A DNA stretch of 11,879 nt from Phycisphaeraceae bacterium (GCA_016763955.1 JAESSU010000122.1:1-11879), one strand, 5' to 3'; counted from the stretch's first letter, positions 1-6,956 are shown. Numbers and translations are program-made. The notes: generated by a model from the sequence alone, not told the origin.

Positions 1-329
1 TCGAGTTTTTCGACTAACCATGTGCCATCGTAGATCCATTGTCGATTTTGTTCACGGAGTTTGCCATCGATGACAACGCGTTGAAAGTGAACTGCAAATT
101 TTACATGGGGTTTAACGACATAGTACAACTTGCCAAACCGGGTTTGTTGATCACCTAGGAGACCTTGTATTTGGTCAAAACGGATGTCTGCTTGGTAGGT
201 TTGGATGGTGTCTGATTTGGCTTCAATGCGGTCGAGCAAAGTGTCTGCTGTGTCTTGCGCATGTGCGGTCACTGTCAGTGATATCGCGATGAGTAGGGAT
301 AGTGTCAGGCTATTTAATGTGTGCATCAT
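1..329 (-). CDS. LolA-like secreted protein, N-terminal part (cut by window edge)
   Basis: Minus-strand frame open from about 329 to the window edge, giving about 109 residues. It starts MMHTLNSLTLSLLIAI, a signal peptide with a hydrophobic core ending in an Ala-x-Ala type site (TAHA|QDT). The mature part begins with an amphipathic helix containing LLDRIEAKSDTIQTYQA. Beta-strand-like segments follow (YYVVKPHVKFAVHF, then a WIYDGTWLVEKL stretch). This is the layout of the LolA / outer-membrane lipoprotein carrier fold, where a 'ie.k...i.t..a.f' helix precedes strands such as 'G.l...kP...r......G..lw.y......'. Family members bind lipid or lipoprotein in the periplasm. An in-frame ATG at 344 would add five residues (MDFNH). 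Neither start has a strong ribosome site; GGAT lies about 10 nt before the ATG at 329. It has its own transcription unit, because a terminator lies just upstream. The C-terminus is not visible, so the family call is moderate. Confidence 0.6.
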   Translation of the reverse strand, partial: MMHTLNSLTLSLLIAISLTVTAHAQDTADTLLDRIEAKSDTIQTYQADIRFDQIQGLLGDQQTRFGKLYYVVKPHVKFAVHFQRVVIDGKLREQNRQWIYDGTWLVEKL

Positions 330-435
330 ATGATTAAAATCCATTAAGGGTCACTAGTTGATACCCTTTGTAGCATCAACAGGTTGCGACTGTATTGTAC
401 TGCAATCAAGTATGGATCACGGCAAGAGGGTTGAT

Positions 436-467
436 AAAAAAACACCGGCTCACTAGGAACCGGCGTT
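436..467 (-). terminator. Rho-independent terminator after the GH2-like gene
   Basis: On the minus strand, AACGCCGGTTC pairs with GAGCCGGTGTT (11 bp with two G-U pairs) around a 5-nt loop CTAGT. A run of seven T follows (436-442 as A on the plus strand). It lies about 60 nt after the stop of the gene at 527-1303 and before the LolA-like gene, so it separates the two units. Confidence 0.8.
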
Positions 468-526
468 TCTCGAAAAGGATACATGTCAGACGACACATCT
501 AACATGATGGCTTGTGATGGAATTTG

Positions 527-1303
527 TCAGGCTGCCCAGTTGCTCGGTGAATGTTCAATGACCGGGTGGATTGGGTCGAGTTCTCGAAGTTGTTTGGCCA
601 TTTTCTGACTAAGAGAGCCTTGGGGACTGACGCACCAGCCTGCAAGACTTGGATGTGATGCAAGGCGGCTGATTTGTTTGACGAGTTGTTGTTCAGGTTT
701 TCCAGCAGGATCGATTGGGACGCATTGAACCATGAGAATGCCTGCAAGATCAGCTGCTTTAAAGAGATTGTCCGTGCCATAGTGATCGCGTACTACGATT
801 AGTGAGTCCCCTGATGCGGGTAATAGGGCAGTTTCATGGATTTGATCGACAGGGACAATGGTGTGTATTTCGCAGGGTTTGCCGTTGATCATAAAGGTGC
901 GACTGTCAAAATATTCATCTGTAATGCGCACGGATGTGAGGCCCACTGAAGTTTGCATTTGATCAAGGATATGATGCCCTTTGAGCAGGGTGATTTTGAT
1001 GCAGTAGAGTGATTGTTCGCCCATTCCCGCAGGCCACCAACGTTCGGGCAAAACCAGTTGGACACGAAGCATGCCACAGAGATGCTTGAGTTGAACTTGG
1101 GCGAAAGTTTCGTCATGGAAGCCCTTTTGATTTTCGACTTCAAGAAGGACTTTGATTTGTTTTGGGTTGGGTTTGTCGGGATGAGGCAAATACGGTTTGA
1201 GTCGAAAATGGGCATCGATGACAGCTTGCTCATCGTCCACGTATCGAACAACAGGTTTGATTTGTGCCAGCTTGGGCGTAATGACGGCAGGTAATGGCTG
1301 CAT
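527..1303 (-). CDS. Degenerate GH2-like (beta-mannosidase-type) protein, likely catalytically inactive
   Basis: 258 residues, no signal peptide. The ATG at 1303 is preceded by AGGAG six nt upstream, so the start is well supported. The order of motifs follows the middle of a glycoside hydrolase family 2 enzyme. A beta-sandwich segment comes first (about 48-120) with RWWPAGMGEQSLY at 88-100, matching the family's 'lWWP.G.G.q.LY'. Then come GLTSVRI (121-127) and the TIM-barrel entry FMINGKPCEI (137-146, family 'F.lNGkp.f..G'). A LAGILMVQ strand (186-193) corresponds to 'elGi.vwqe', and HPSLAGW sits at 217-223. In active GH2 enzymes the latter is followed by the acid/base 'N-E'; here the next residues are CVSPQGS, with no Asn-Glu. 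The N-terminal jelly-roll and the second catalytic Glu region are also absent. Active members are 600-900 residues. I infer a pseudoenzyme, perhaps with a binding or structural role. The frame is intact and has its own terminator, so it is unlikely to be simple decay. Confidence 0.6.
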   Translation of the reverse strand: MQPLPAVITPKLAQIKPVVRYVDDEQAVIDAHFRLKPYLPHPDKPNPKQIKVLLEVENQKGFHDETFAQVQLKHLCGMLRVQLVLPERWWPAGMGEQSLYCIKITLLKGHHILDQMQTSVGLTSVRITDEYFDSRTFMINGKPCEIHTIVPVDQIHETALLPASGDSLIVVRDHYGTDNLFKAADLAGILMVQCVPIDPAGKPEQQLVKQISRLASHPSLAGWCVSPQGSLSQKMAKQLRELDPIHPVIEHSPSNWAA

Positions 1304-1409
1304 ACATCTCTCCTACAACCCCAACACTTATGAATACTCGATTCACGCTAATTCTACCCGTGGCTTGGCCACATCTATGTATATCGGGCTAAGTCGCCCA
1401 AATCAACAT

Positions 1410-1449
1410 AAAAAAGCAGCGGTTATCGGAGCGTCCCTGATAACCGCTG
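1410..1449 (-). terminator. Terminator of the sdhCAB operon
   Basis: The arms CAGCGGTTATC (1417-1427) and GATAACCGCTG (1439-1449) form a perfect 11-bp stem with an 11-nt loop. On the minus strand a G-free T run follows after one C (1410-1415 are A on plus). A T run is also present on the plus strand (1450-1454), so it could stop transcription both ways. It lies about 245 nt past the sdhB stop. Confidence 0.85.
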
Positions 1450-1526
1450 TTTTTAAGGTCGTTTTGGCTGATATTACAAATGGACGGATGCAATATTTTT
1501 TTGTGATTATTCTGTTTTCTTAAATT

Positions 1527-1558
1527 CTAAGTCAATAAATTCGGTTTTTTTGACTTAG
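1527..1558. repeat. 9-bp perfect inverted repeat downstream of sdhB
   Basis: CTAAGTCAA at 1527-1535 and TTGACTTAG at 1550-1558, separated by 14 nt. No T tract follows on the minus strand, so it is not a standard terminator. It could be an mRNA 3'-end stem or a protein-binding palindrome. Two further palindromes lie close by: ACAGAT/ATCTGT (1584-1606) and TTGTGTT/AACACAA (1611-1626). Confidence 0.5.
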
Positions 1559-1692
1559 TTCCGGGTGGTGGGGACGGCCTTTTACAGATTCTTGGGACTC
1601 ATCTGTAGGCTTGTGTTTGAACACAATACGGTTGATCGACCTTGCAATCAGACACTAGACACTTGAAACCCATCCCCAATTTCCGGGGGGAG

Positions 1693-2485
1693 TTATTTTT
1701 TGCCTGTGAAGAAGTTCTTGATGGAATGCACAGTGGTTTGTCGACCGATCTTGGCGATGGCTTCGACCAAGGGCAGGTCCTTAGGGCAGACTTGGACACA
1801 GTTTTGGCTGTTACCACAGTCGGAGATGCCGCCTTCTTCTTGCATGACATTAAGCCGGTCTTCCTTGAGGGTCGCGCCGGTTTCATGGTTGTTGAAGTAG
1901 AGGGTTTGGCCGAAGATTTGAGCGCCGACAAACTGGCCTTCAGGTTGGAACTGCGGGCAGGCTTCTAGGCAGCATCCGCAGGTCATGCAGCGTGAGAGTT
2001 GGTAGCGGAGTTCCTGGTCTTCTTGTGATTCCTTAGGGCCTGCTCCAAGAGCATGTGTGCCATCGATAGGAACCCATCCTTTGATCCGCTTAAGGTTTGT
2101 AAACATGCTCGATCGGTCGACGAACAGGTCGCGGATGACGGGGAACTTGCTCATTGGTTCAAGCGTGATGGGATTGTCTTTTGAGCCTGTACCATCTCGT
2201 GCGATGAGTTCATCGACAAGTGTTGAGCAGCTTTGCCCAACGGTCCCGCCCATGACTATAGTGCACGCACCGCAGACTTCTTCTAAGCAGCTACAGTCCC
2301 AAGCGACGGGGCAACATCTTGCCTTCGACGGTGACGGGGTTTGCAGCAATCGCCTGAAGGCAGCTGATGATGTTGAGGTTCGGTTTGTATGGCAGCTCAA
2401 ACAACTGACAGTACGGATTCTTATCCGGGCCATCTTGGCGTATAACCTGTACATAAAAATTCTTTATCGCGTCGGATGCAATCAT
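1693..2485 (-). CDS. sdhB: Succinate dehydrogenase iron-sulfur subunit SdhB, reading frame broken by a frameshift
   Basis: Carries electrons from the SdhA flavin to the quinone site in SdhC through three Fe-S clusters. The protein is split over two frames. The N-terminal part (about 2485 to 2311) reads MIASDAIKNFYVQVIRQDG and runs to NPVTVEGKML, then hits a stop at 2291. The rest (about 2310 to 1693) begins PVAWDCSC in another frame. Reading across a single-base skip in the CCCC tract (2308-2311) gives about 263 residues, normal for the family. The [2Fe-2S] ligands are then C66, C71, C74 and C86 (SCLEEVCGAC, then SC after 11 residues). CMTCGCCLEACP and CVQVCPKDLP supply the [4Fe-4S]/[3Fe-4S] ligands. 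The start at 2485 has GAGAG upstream; an ATG at 2500 is in frame and would add MRACT. The homologous 'GK.vTPV.W' suggests one residue may be missing, so a 2-base loss is also possible. All cluster ligands are intact, so a sequencing error, a very recent mutation or recoding is more likely than an old pseudogene. Confidence 0.85.
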
Positions 2486-2516
2486 GGTGCATGCTCTCAT
2501 CGCGTAGCGGGAAGGG

Positions 2517-2540
2517 GCTTGTTTGCTTGCTTGCTTGCTT
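2517..2540. repeat. Tetranucleotide (GCTT)n microsatellite before sdhB
   Basis: Six units of GCTT, the second being GTTT (plus strand GCTTGTTTGCTTGCTTGCTT plus one more GCTT). On the transcribed minus strand this is an (AAGC)n tract 32-55 nt before the sdhB ATG at 2485. Units of this kind can change length by slippage. Confidence 0.75.
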
Positions 2541-2596
2541 AAAAAGCCTTAATCCCATGGTTTAAAAACTAGTCAGATCACAGTTCTTTATATCGT

Positions 2597-2615
2597 CATG
2601 ATCGCGTTGATCATG
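2597..2615. repeat. Inverted repeat between sdhA and sdhB
   Basis: CATGATC (2597-2603) and GATCATG (2609-2615) form a perfect 7-bp stem with a 5-nt loop, 18 nt after the sdhA stop codon. There is no T tract, so it is more likely an intercistronic mRNA stem than a terminator. Confidence 0.5.
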
Positions 2616-2632
2616 TCAAAATTCTGTGTCAG

Positions 2633-4495
2633 TTAGGCATCGGTCTTGCCATAGGTTCGAGCGCGAGGCTCGACCATGGGCGTGGCCACATCTTCGTACT
2701 CGAGTTGGGGCTGGTCATTGACAAATTTGACCAGCGACGTCTTTTGGAATGGATCATCCACGCGATCCGGGAAGTCCGGTCGGTAATGACTGCCACGACT
2801 TTCCTTACGGGCGATGGCGGGAACCAAAATAGCTTCAGCGTAAATCAACATGTCATTCAGAGCACGTGTGAAGCTCAGGTTCTGATTGGTCCACATCCCC
2901 GTGTCAGACAGGCAGACGTCTTTGTACTCTTCGCGGAGTTGCTTGACGACTTCTAACGCTTGGAGCATTCGTTCTTCGGTGCGAATAACGGTCGCTGCTG
3001 CGGTCATTTCCTCACCGAGGCGACGATGGATGTCATAAGGATTTGCTTTGCCCGTGGAGTTGACGAGCTTGTCGATCTTGTCCTGTTCCTGCTTCATGTA
3101 CTTGTCAATGACAGCTTGGGGCAGATCCGATGCTGGTGAGATGCGAGCTTCAGTGGCATAGTTGACCAAGGAAGGACCGCAGAACAAACCATCGAAAATA
3201 CAGTTGAGCAATGCGTTGGCACCCAGGCGTGTGCCGCCGTGGTATTGGTAGTTGACTTCACCAAATGCAAAGAGACCGGGGATGTTGGTCATCATGTTGT
3301 TCGGTGCGCCGGGCTTAAGGCCGATGGCTTTTTCACCATCACCTGCAATGGGTTCTTTTTCTTCTTCGGTGAAGACGGTATAGAGGCCGCCCATGGAGTA
3401 GTGGACTGCTGGGAAAATTTTCATGGGGACTTCGGTCGGATCGTCGCCGGTGAATTTTTCGTAAATTTCAAGGATGGCTTTGAGCTTGTCTTTTGTTGCC
3501 TGCGGTAGATGCGAGACGTCTAGATAAACCATGCGTCCGCCGCCTACGCCGTAGCCTTCTTCACAGATGAAGAAGATTTCACGGGTTGCAATGTCACGCG
3601 GGACAAGGTTGCCATACTTAGGATATTTTTCTTCTAGGAAGTAATAGCGTTCACCTTCGGGAATTTCTAATGGGGGTCGGTCGTCTCCCTTTTTACGTGG
3701 AACCCAAACGCGACCGCCTTCACCGCGTGCTGATTCGGACATCAGACGGCATTTATCTTCACCGGGAATAGCGGTGGGATGAACTTGAATGAATTCAGGG
3801 TTCCCTAACCACGCACCTGCTTGATAGCAGCGAGATGCAGCACCACCTGTGCAGATGACGGACATGGTGGATTTGCCGAAGACTAGGCCGTTACCGCCGG
3901 TTGCCATGACGACAGCGTCTGCAAGGAAAGGTTTGATTTTCATGGATCGCATGTCTTGAGCGATGATGCCTTTGCACTCCCCGTTGTCATCAATGATGGG
4001 CCAGAGGAATTCCCAAAATTCGTGTTTGGTGACTTTGCCATCCGCTTCGTGGCGTCGAACTTGTTCGTCTAAGCCGTAGAGCAGTTGCTGTCCGGTGGAA
4101 GCCCCTGCAAAGTGAGTTCGTTTAAACAGTGAACCGCCGAAGAGTCGCAAGTCGCGTTGACCTTCTGCGGTACGGTTAAAAGGCACGCCCATGCGGTCTA
4201 GCAGGTCGATGATTTTTGGGGCCCAGTGGGTCATTTCATAGACAGGGGCTTGATGCTGTAGGAAGTCTCCGCCGTAGAGTGTTTCATCCATATGAATCCA
4301 CTCGGAGTAACCTTGTTGGCGGGCGACTTCGTTACATGCGTTGATGCCGCCTTGTGCGCAAACGCTATGTGAACGTTTCACGGGGACCATGGAAAAAAGA
4401 TCCACGGGCAGGCCGCCTTCAGCTACTTTGATCGTCGCGGATAGACCTGCTAGTCCGCCGCCGACGATGATGACTCTGGGTTGTTTCTGTGACAT
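2633..4495 (-). CDS. sdhA: Succinate dehydrogenase / fumarate reductase flavoprotein subunit SdhA
   Basis: Oxidises succinate to fumarate on the cytoplasmic face of the membrane complex and passes electrons to SdhB. About 620 residues from the ATG at 4495. Numbers below count from an in-frame TTG at 4513, six codons upstream. The dinucleotide-binding motif GGGLAGL is at 18-24, and the covalent-FAD His is H49 in KRSHSVCAQGGINA. Substrate-site segments are HPTAIP (245-250), RGEGGR (263-268), VPRDIATREI with the proton-shuttle Arg (304-313) and HYSMGG (371-376). The second FAD-binding segment GEVNYQYHGGTRLGANAL is at 418-435. The sequence is of the type-B class seen in Chlamydiae, Bacteroidetes, planctomycetes and bacilli. 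I prefer the ATG start because GAAGG lies 11 nt upstream; the TTG has no ribosome site. It sits between sdhC (86-nt gap) and sdhB. Succinate oxidation is the likely direction, but the sequence alone cannot exclude fumarate reduction. Confidence 0.96.
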   Translation of the reverse strand: MSQKQPRVIIVGGGLAGLSATIKVAEGGLPVDLFSMVPVKRSHSVCAQGGINACNEVARQQGYSEWIHMDETLYGGDFLQHQAPVYEMTHWAPKIIDLLDRMGVPFNRTAEGQRDLRLFGGSLFKRTHFAGASTGQQLLYGLDEQVRRHEADGKVTKHEFWEFLWPIIDDNGECKGIIAQDMRSMKIKPFLADAVVMATGGNGLVFGKSTMSVICTGGAASRCYQAGAWLGNPEFIQVHPTAIPGEDKCRLMSESARGEGGRVWVPRKKGDDRPPLEIPEGERYYFLEEKYPKYGNLVPRDIATREIFFICEEGYGVGGGRMVYLDVSHLPQATKDKLKAILEIYEKFTGDDPTEVPMKIFPAVHYSMGGLYTVFTEEEKEPIAGDGEKAIGLKPGAPNNMMTNIPGLFAFGEVNYQYHGGTRLGANALLNCIFDGLFCGPSLVNYATEARISPASDLPQAVIDKYMKQEQDKIDKLVNSTGKANPYDIHRRLGEEMTAAATVIRTEERMLQALEVVKQLREEYKDVCLSDTGMWTNQNLSFTRALNDMLIYAEAILVPAIARKESRGSHYRPDFPDRVDDPFQKTSLVKFVNDQPQLEYEDVATPMVEPRARTYGKTDA

Positions 4496-4525
4496 GGGTT
4501 TGTTTACCTTCAAGTCAGATTCTGG

Positions 4526-4552
4526 TTTCCGGTTCCGGGGCTTCCGGGGGGG
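4526..4552. repeat. Triple TTCCGG repeat with a 7-G run between sdhC and sdhA
   Basis: TTCCGG occurs at 4527, 4533 and 4542, the last running into seven G. On the transcript this reads as C7 followed by GGAAGCCCCGGAACCGGAA. Similar CCCCGGAA sequence appears right after sdhB (1681-1690) and in the leader upstream of the DUF1844 gene (6264-6271). Confidence 0.5.
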
Positions 4553-4581
4553 AAAATTAAGTTTAATAATTAGGGCAAGTG

Positions 4582-5427
4582 TTAGTGCGTATAGCCAGTA
4601 TGTTCGTCGACTTTTATTTGGACATTGGCTGGCGTTGCTTGGTCAACGTGCTTGAGTTTTGCTTTCATCGCTTCGATGGCTTGGAGTTCGCTGGGTGTAA
4701 TTTCATATGTGTTTGCACCGACAATTGCGCCCACTGTGAAGACCGATAGTGCTAATCCAAGTGCCAAGCAGCATTGTCCCCAGCGTTTTTGAGCCATGGG
4801 AGAAATGGTGATTCCCCATGTGATGGCAGCGGTCCACAGGCCGTTGGCCCAGTGGTAGACGACCCCCAGTGCGCCGATGAGATATAACGAACTGACGAGC
4901 CAAGAAGCTTGCAGGGCATAGGCCGTTGAAGCGGTGACCAAGGGTTCGCCATCCGGCCCGTGAGCATAGAAGGGTGTGAACCAGCCAAAGAAATCCCAAC
5001 GCCAACGCAGGGTTGCCACATGCAGGAAGATGAAGATCAAAGCGATCACGCCGGTGACCCGCTGCATGGTGTAACGCCAGTTGTTTAGATGCTTGTATTC
5101 CTGGACATTGCTTTTACCTTTGAGGGTGTAGGCGATGCCTAGAATCGCGTGGAAGGCGATGGTGGACCAAAGTCCAATTTCAATGAAGATTAGTGCAGGC
5201 ATGGCGTGAATAAAGTCCACTTCATGCTGGAAGATATCTGTTTCACCAAAGAACTGCTGAAGCAGAATTTGAAAGTTGGTAAACAGATGGACGGTGCAGA
5301 ACACACCGACGGGAATGATGCCCGAAAGTGAGTGCAGGCGGCGAAGTAGAAAATGGTTCTTAGCCAGCAGAGAAGGTTCTGTGCAACAGCTCTTTGAGCC
5401 GCAGCATTTGGAGTCAGTTTGTGACAC
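4582..5427 (-). CDS. sdhC: Succinate dehydrogenase cytochrome b subunit SdhC (B-type, diheme)
   Basis: Membrane anchor that binds heme b and reduces quinone for the SdhAB dimer. 281 residues from a GTG at 5427, which has AAGGA eight nt upstream. An in-frame TTG at 5457 lacks a ribosome site. Five hydrophobic helices lie at about 33-52, 76-101, 121-141, 172-195 and 218-238. H47, H93, H136 and H192 fall one per helix in helices 1-4, the pattern of the four heme ligands in diheme anchors such as Wolinella FrdC and Bacillus SdhC. RRLHSLSGIIPVG at 29-41 is the family's first-helix signature. The B-type anchor is one polypeptide, so no SdhD is expected. The N-terminus carries an unusual cluster, KCCGSKSCC (7-15). 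The C-terminal tail (about 245-281) is charged and soluble. First gene of the operon, with a probable promoter at 5506-5534. Confidence 0.93.
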   Translation of the reverse strand: MSQTDSKCCGSKSCCTEPSLLAKNHFLLRRLHSLSGIIPVGVFCTVHLFTNFQILLQQFFGETDIFQHEVDFIHAMPALIFIEIGLWSTIAFHAILGIAYTLKGKSNVQEYKHLNNWRYTMQRVTGVIALIFIFLHVATLRWRWDFFGWFTPFYAHGPDGEPLVTASTAYALQASWLVSSLYLIGALGVVYHWANGLWTAAITWGITISPMAQKRWGQCCLALGLALSVFTVGAIVGANTYEITPSELQAIEAMKAKLKHVDQATPANVQIKVDEHTGYTH

Positions 5428-5505
5428 GGTGCAATTCCTTTGCGAAGATCCTGCCAAAGTGGTGTACTGTTAAAGAGCAGGGTAATGGAGTCGTTTGTAT
5501 TTCAA

Positions 5506-5534
5506 ATGATACCAGTCGTCATTGATCTTGTCCG
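5506..5534 (-). promoter_or_regulatory. Probable sdhCAB promoter
   Basis: On the minus strand: CGGACA (5529-5534), a 17-nt spacer, then TATCAT (5506-5511) preceded by TGG, making an extended -10 of the form TGnTATnnT. It would give a 5' leader of about 70-75 nt before the sdhC GTG. This is a match to the housekeeping-sigma consensus by eye only. Confidence 0.4.
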
Positions 5535-5613
5535 GTTGCTTGTGTTCGCGGCATATTTTTTAAAGCATCCCAAACGTTTGCATCGCGGACAAAATCATAT
5601 CCGATGGGTATAG

Positions 5614-5631
5614 AACACGAAAAAACGTGTT
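5614..5631. repeat. Small inverted repeat after the DUF1844 gene
   Basis: AACACG and CGTGTT flank six A on the plus strand, starting 8 nt past the stop codon at 5640. No T tract follows on the minus strand, so transcription termination is uncertain. Confidence 0.35.
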
Positions 5632-5639
5632 GAAAAAAA

Positions 5640-6080
5640 TTAAGCGTTGCGTTCTTCGGTGGACGCTTGGATGTAGCGTTGTCGTAATTCGTAGAGTGTT
5701 TGATTGATCATGGTGGCTTCGTCTTTGGAGAGGTTGCCTTGCGTTTTTTCTTGAAGCACGGCGAGTAAGTCAATGTGATGACGTGCGAGTCCAAGATGCT
5801 TCATTCGCTGGCCGGTGCGTGGGTCGGGAATCCCTCCCAGTGCAAAAAGGGCTTGCGTGGCGACCGTTGAGAGAAGAACTTCAAAGGTAGCTTCAGGGAT
5901 TTTCTGCCCCCCGGAAGTTTCGCCGCCGGTAGCTCCAGCAGTTCCAGCAGCGGTTTTGGCCTTTGCCGCCGATTCCGCTTTTTTTGCTTGGGCATCTTTG
6001 GTCAGGCGGTCTTTTTCAGCTTGAGCCTGAGCTTTCCAGTCGGAGTCAATTTGCAGAGATGGGTTGGGTTCAACAGTCAT
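5640..6080 (-). CDS. DUF1844 family protein
   Basis: 146 residues from the ATG at 6080, with GGAAA about 10 nt upstream; an in-frame TTG five codons earlier is less likely. Residues 1-30 hold a charged, probably helical segment (DSDWKAQAQAEKDRL). Residues 31-60 are a low-complexity Ala/Gly/Lys linker. The DUF1844 domain covers about 62-138, with ATFEVLLSTVATQALFALGG, then PDPRTG, the HHIDLLAVLQEKTQGNLSKDE core and LYELRQRYI. This small all-helical domain is widespread in planctomycetes and deltaproteobacteria; its function is unknown. No signal peptide or membrane segment, so it is probably cytoplasmic. It is on the same strand as the sdh operon, 212 nt upstream of sdhC, but sdhC has its own likely promoter, so they need not be co-transcribed. 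It is divergent from the lipoprotein gene at 6366. Confidence 0.85.
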   Translation of the reverse strand: MTVEPNPSLQIDSDWKAQAQAEKDRLTKDAQAKKAESAAKAKTAAGTAGATGGETSGGQKIPEATFEVLLSTVATQALFALGGIPDPRTGQRMKHLGLARHHIDLLAVLQEKTQGNLSKDEATMINQTLYELRQRYIQASTEERNA

Positions 6081-6295
6081 AGAGAATATTTCCAAATAAC
6101 GAAACTGATTGGTACAAAGTATAAAGAGTTGCGATCTTATGAGCGAGTCGGTGGATAAGTTTTTTTTATATTACGAAGTTAAGCCTCAGATCGCTACCCG
6201 CGGGCCTGTTTTGGCCGAAAGTTTCAAGATGGAGCATCAAGCCTTTTAAAAACTTCCGAAAGCTTCCGGGGAACATTACTTAGTAAGGTAAAACC

Positions 6296-6304
6296 TGTTA
6301 GAAT
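6296..6304 (+). promoter_or_regulatory. Possible extended -10 element for the lipoprotein gene
   Basis: TGTTAGAAT, an extended -10 (TGn plus TAGAAT, 5 of 6 to consensus), lies about 60 nt before the ATG at 6366. The position 17 nt further upstream is TTACTT, a poor -35. Judged by eye. Confidence 0.3.
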
Positions 6305-6365
6305 CTGATTCAGTCGTTGATCAGATCATTATTAGCAAGTCAACAGATATAAAGCAGAGGCCATC

Positions 6366-6956
6366 ATGGACATGTTTAGGGTATTGGTCGCAATGATTGT
6401 CATCATCACCGCGGGGCTTGGGGGCTGTAGTCCTTATGTCAACATTCCCGGTCAGCGTGGTGATACGCTTGCGACTCACAATCCCAATAGTAAATATATT
6501 CAACAGGCCATTGTGGTCGCGCTAAAAGCGGTGACAATGTATCGCCCCGTTGAGGGGAATTATCAGGTCATTCTTCCTGAGGGAACTGATCCTGCAACCT
6601 ATGCTTTACTGCTGCCGCAGCTTGGTGATCAAGCCATGTGGTCTAGTGATGGTATGCGTCAGGTCCAGACGGTGTATGAAGTCAAAGCACTTCGCATTCG
6701 CGGTGCCGATGGCGAAGTGGATATCGTCCGCCCAGCTTCAGGTCTTGCAGCCGATGGCACACAGCAGCTTGTGACCGTGGACTTAAAATATTACATCCCC
6801 GGCGGCTGGGGGCATACTCGTCTTCGTGTTTGGAAAGCATCGGTTGAAGATGCACTAAGGCAAACCGCATCACCCTCAGCGCAAACCACCATCCATGAAA
6901 ATGACCCCGCGATTTACCCCCAGGAACTTGGCACGACCATGCCTAGCTCACAATAA
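6366..6956 (+). CDS. Lipoprotein of unknown function
   Basis: 196 residues. The ATG at 6366 has AGAGG five nt upstream. The N-terminus is a lipoprotein signal peptide: a hydrophobic stretch (6-17) followed by the lipobox LGGC, with C21 as the predicted lipidated residue; the mature protein starts CSPYVNIPGQ. The rest is soluble. It begins with a helix (SKYIQQAIVVALKAVTM), and a region then alternates short hydrophobic strands with polar turns (YQVILPEGTDP, YEVKALRIRG, VDIVRP, QQLVTVDLKYYIPGGW). This suggests a beta-rich domain anchored to a membrane. The polar C-terminus (about 168-196) is Ser/Thr/Pro-rich. I do not recognise the family. It is followed 80 nt later by a second exported protein on the same strand, and both precede one strong terminator, so they are probably co-expressed. 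Confidence 0.75.
   Translation: MDMFRVLVAMIVIITAGLGGCSPYVNIPGQRGDTLATHNPNSKYIQQAIVVALKAVTMYRPVEGNYQVILPEGTDPATYALLLPQLGDQAMWSSDGMRQVQTVYEVKALRIRGADGEVDIVRPASGLAADGTQQLVTVDLKYYIPGGWGHTRLRVWKASVEDALRQTASPSAQTTIHENDPAIYPQELGTTMPSSQ

Larger units (their letters stand above)
1304..1692. other. Intergenic gap between sdhB and the GH2-like gene
   Basis: No convincing gene. It holds the sdh operon terminator (1410-1449), a 9-bp inverted repeat (1527-1558), two shorter palindromes (1584-1606 and 1611-1626) and a CCCC/GGGG hairpin directly after the sdhB stop (1674-1688). The leader of the GH2-like gene lies at 1304-1409. It includes a TAGAAT hexamer on the minus strand about 45 nt before the start codon but no clear -35, so I do not call a promoter. 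Confidence 0.6.

Noticed and set aside
3239..3508. Plus-strand open frame of 89 codons within sdhA
   Set aside because: It is fully antisense to the well-conserved sdhA catalytic region, without a ribosome site or a recognisable protein.
4496..4513. TTG start for SdhA six codons upstream of the ATG
   Set aside because: The GAAGG ribosome site lies between this TTG and the ATG at 4495, so only the ATG can use it.
5428..5457. TTG start for SdhC ten codons upstream
   Set aside because: The AAGGA site lies downstream of the TTG and at the right distance from the GTG at 5427.
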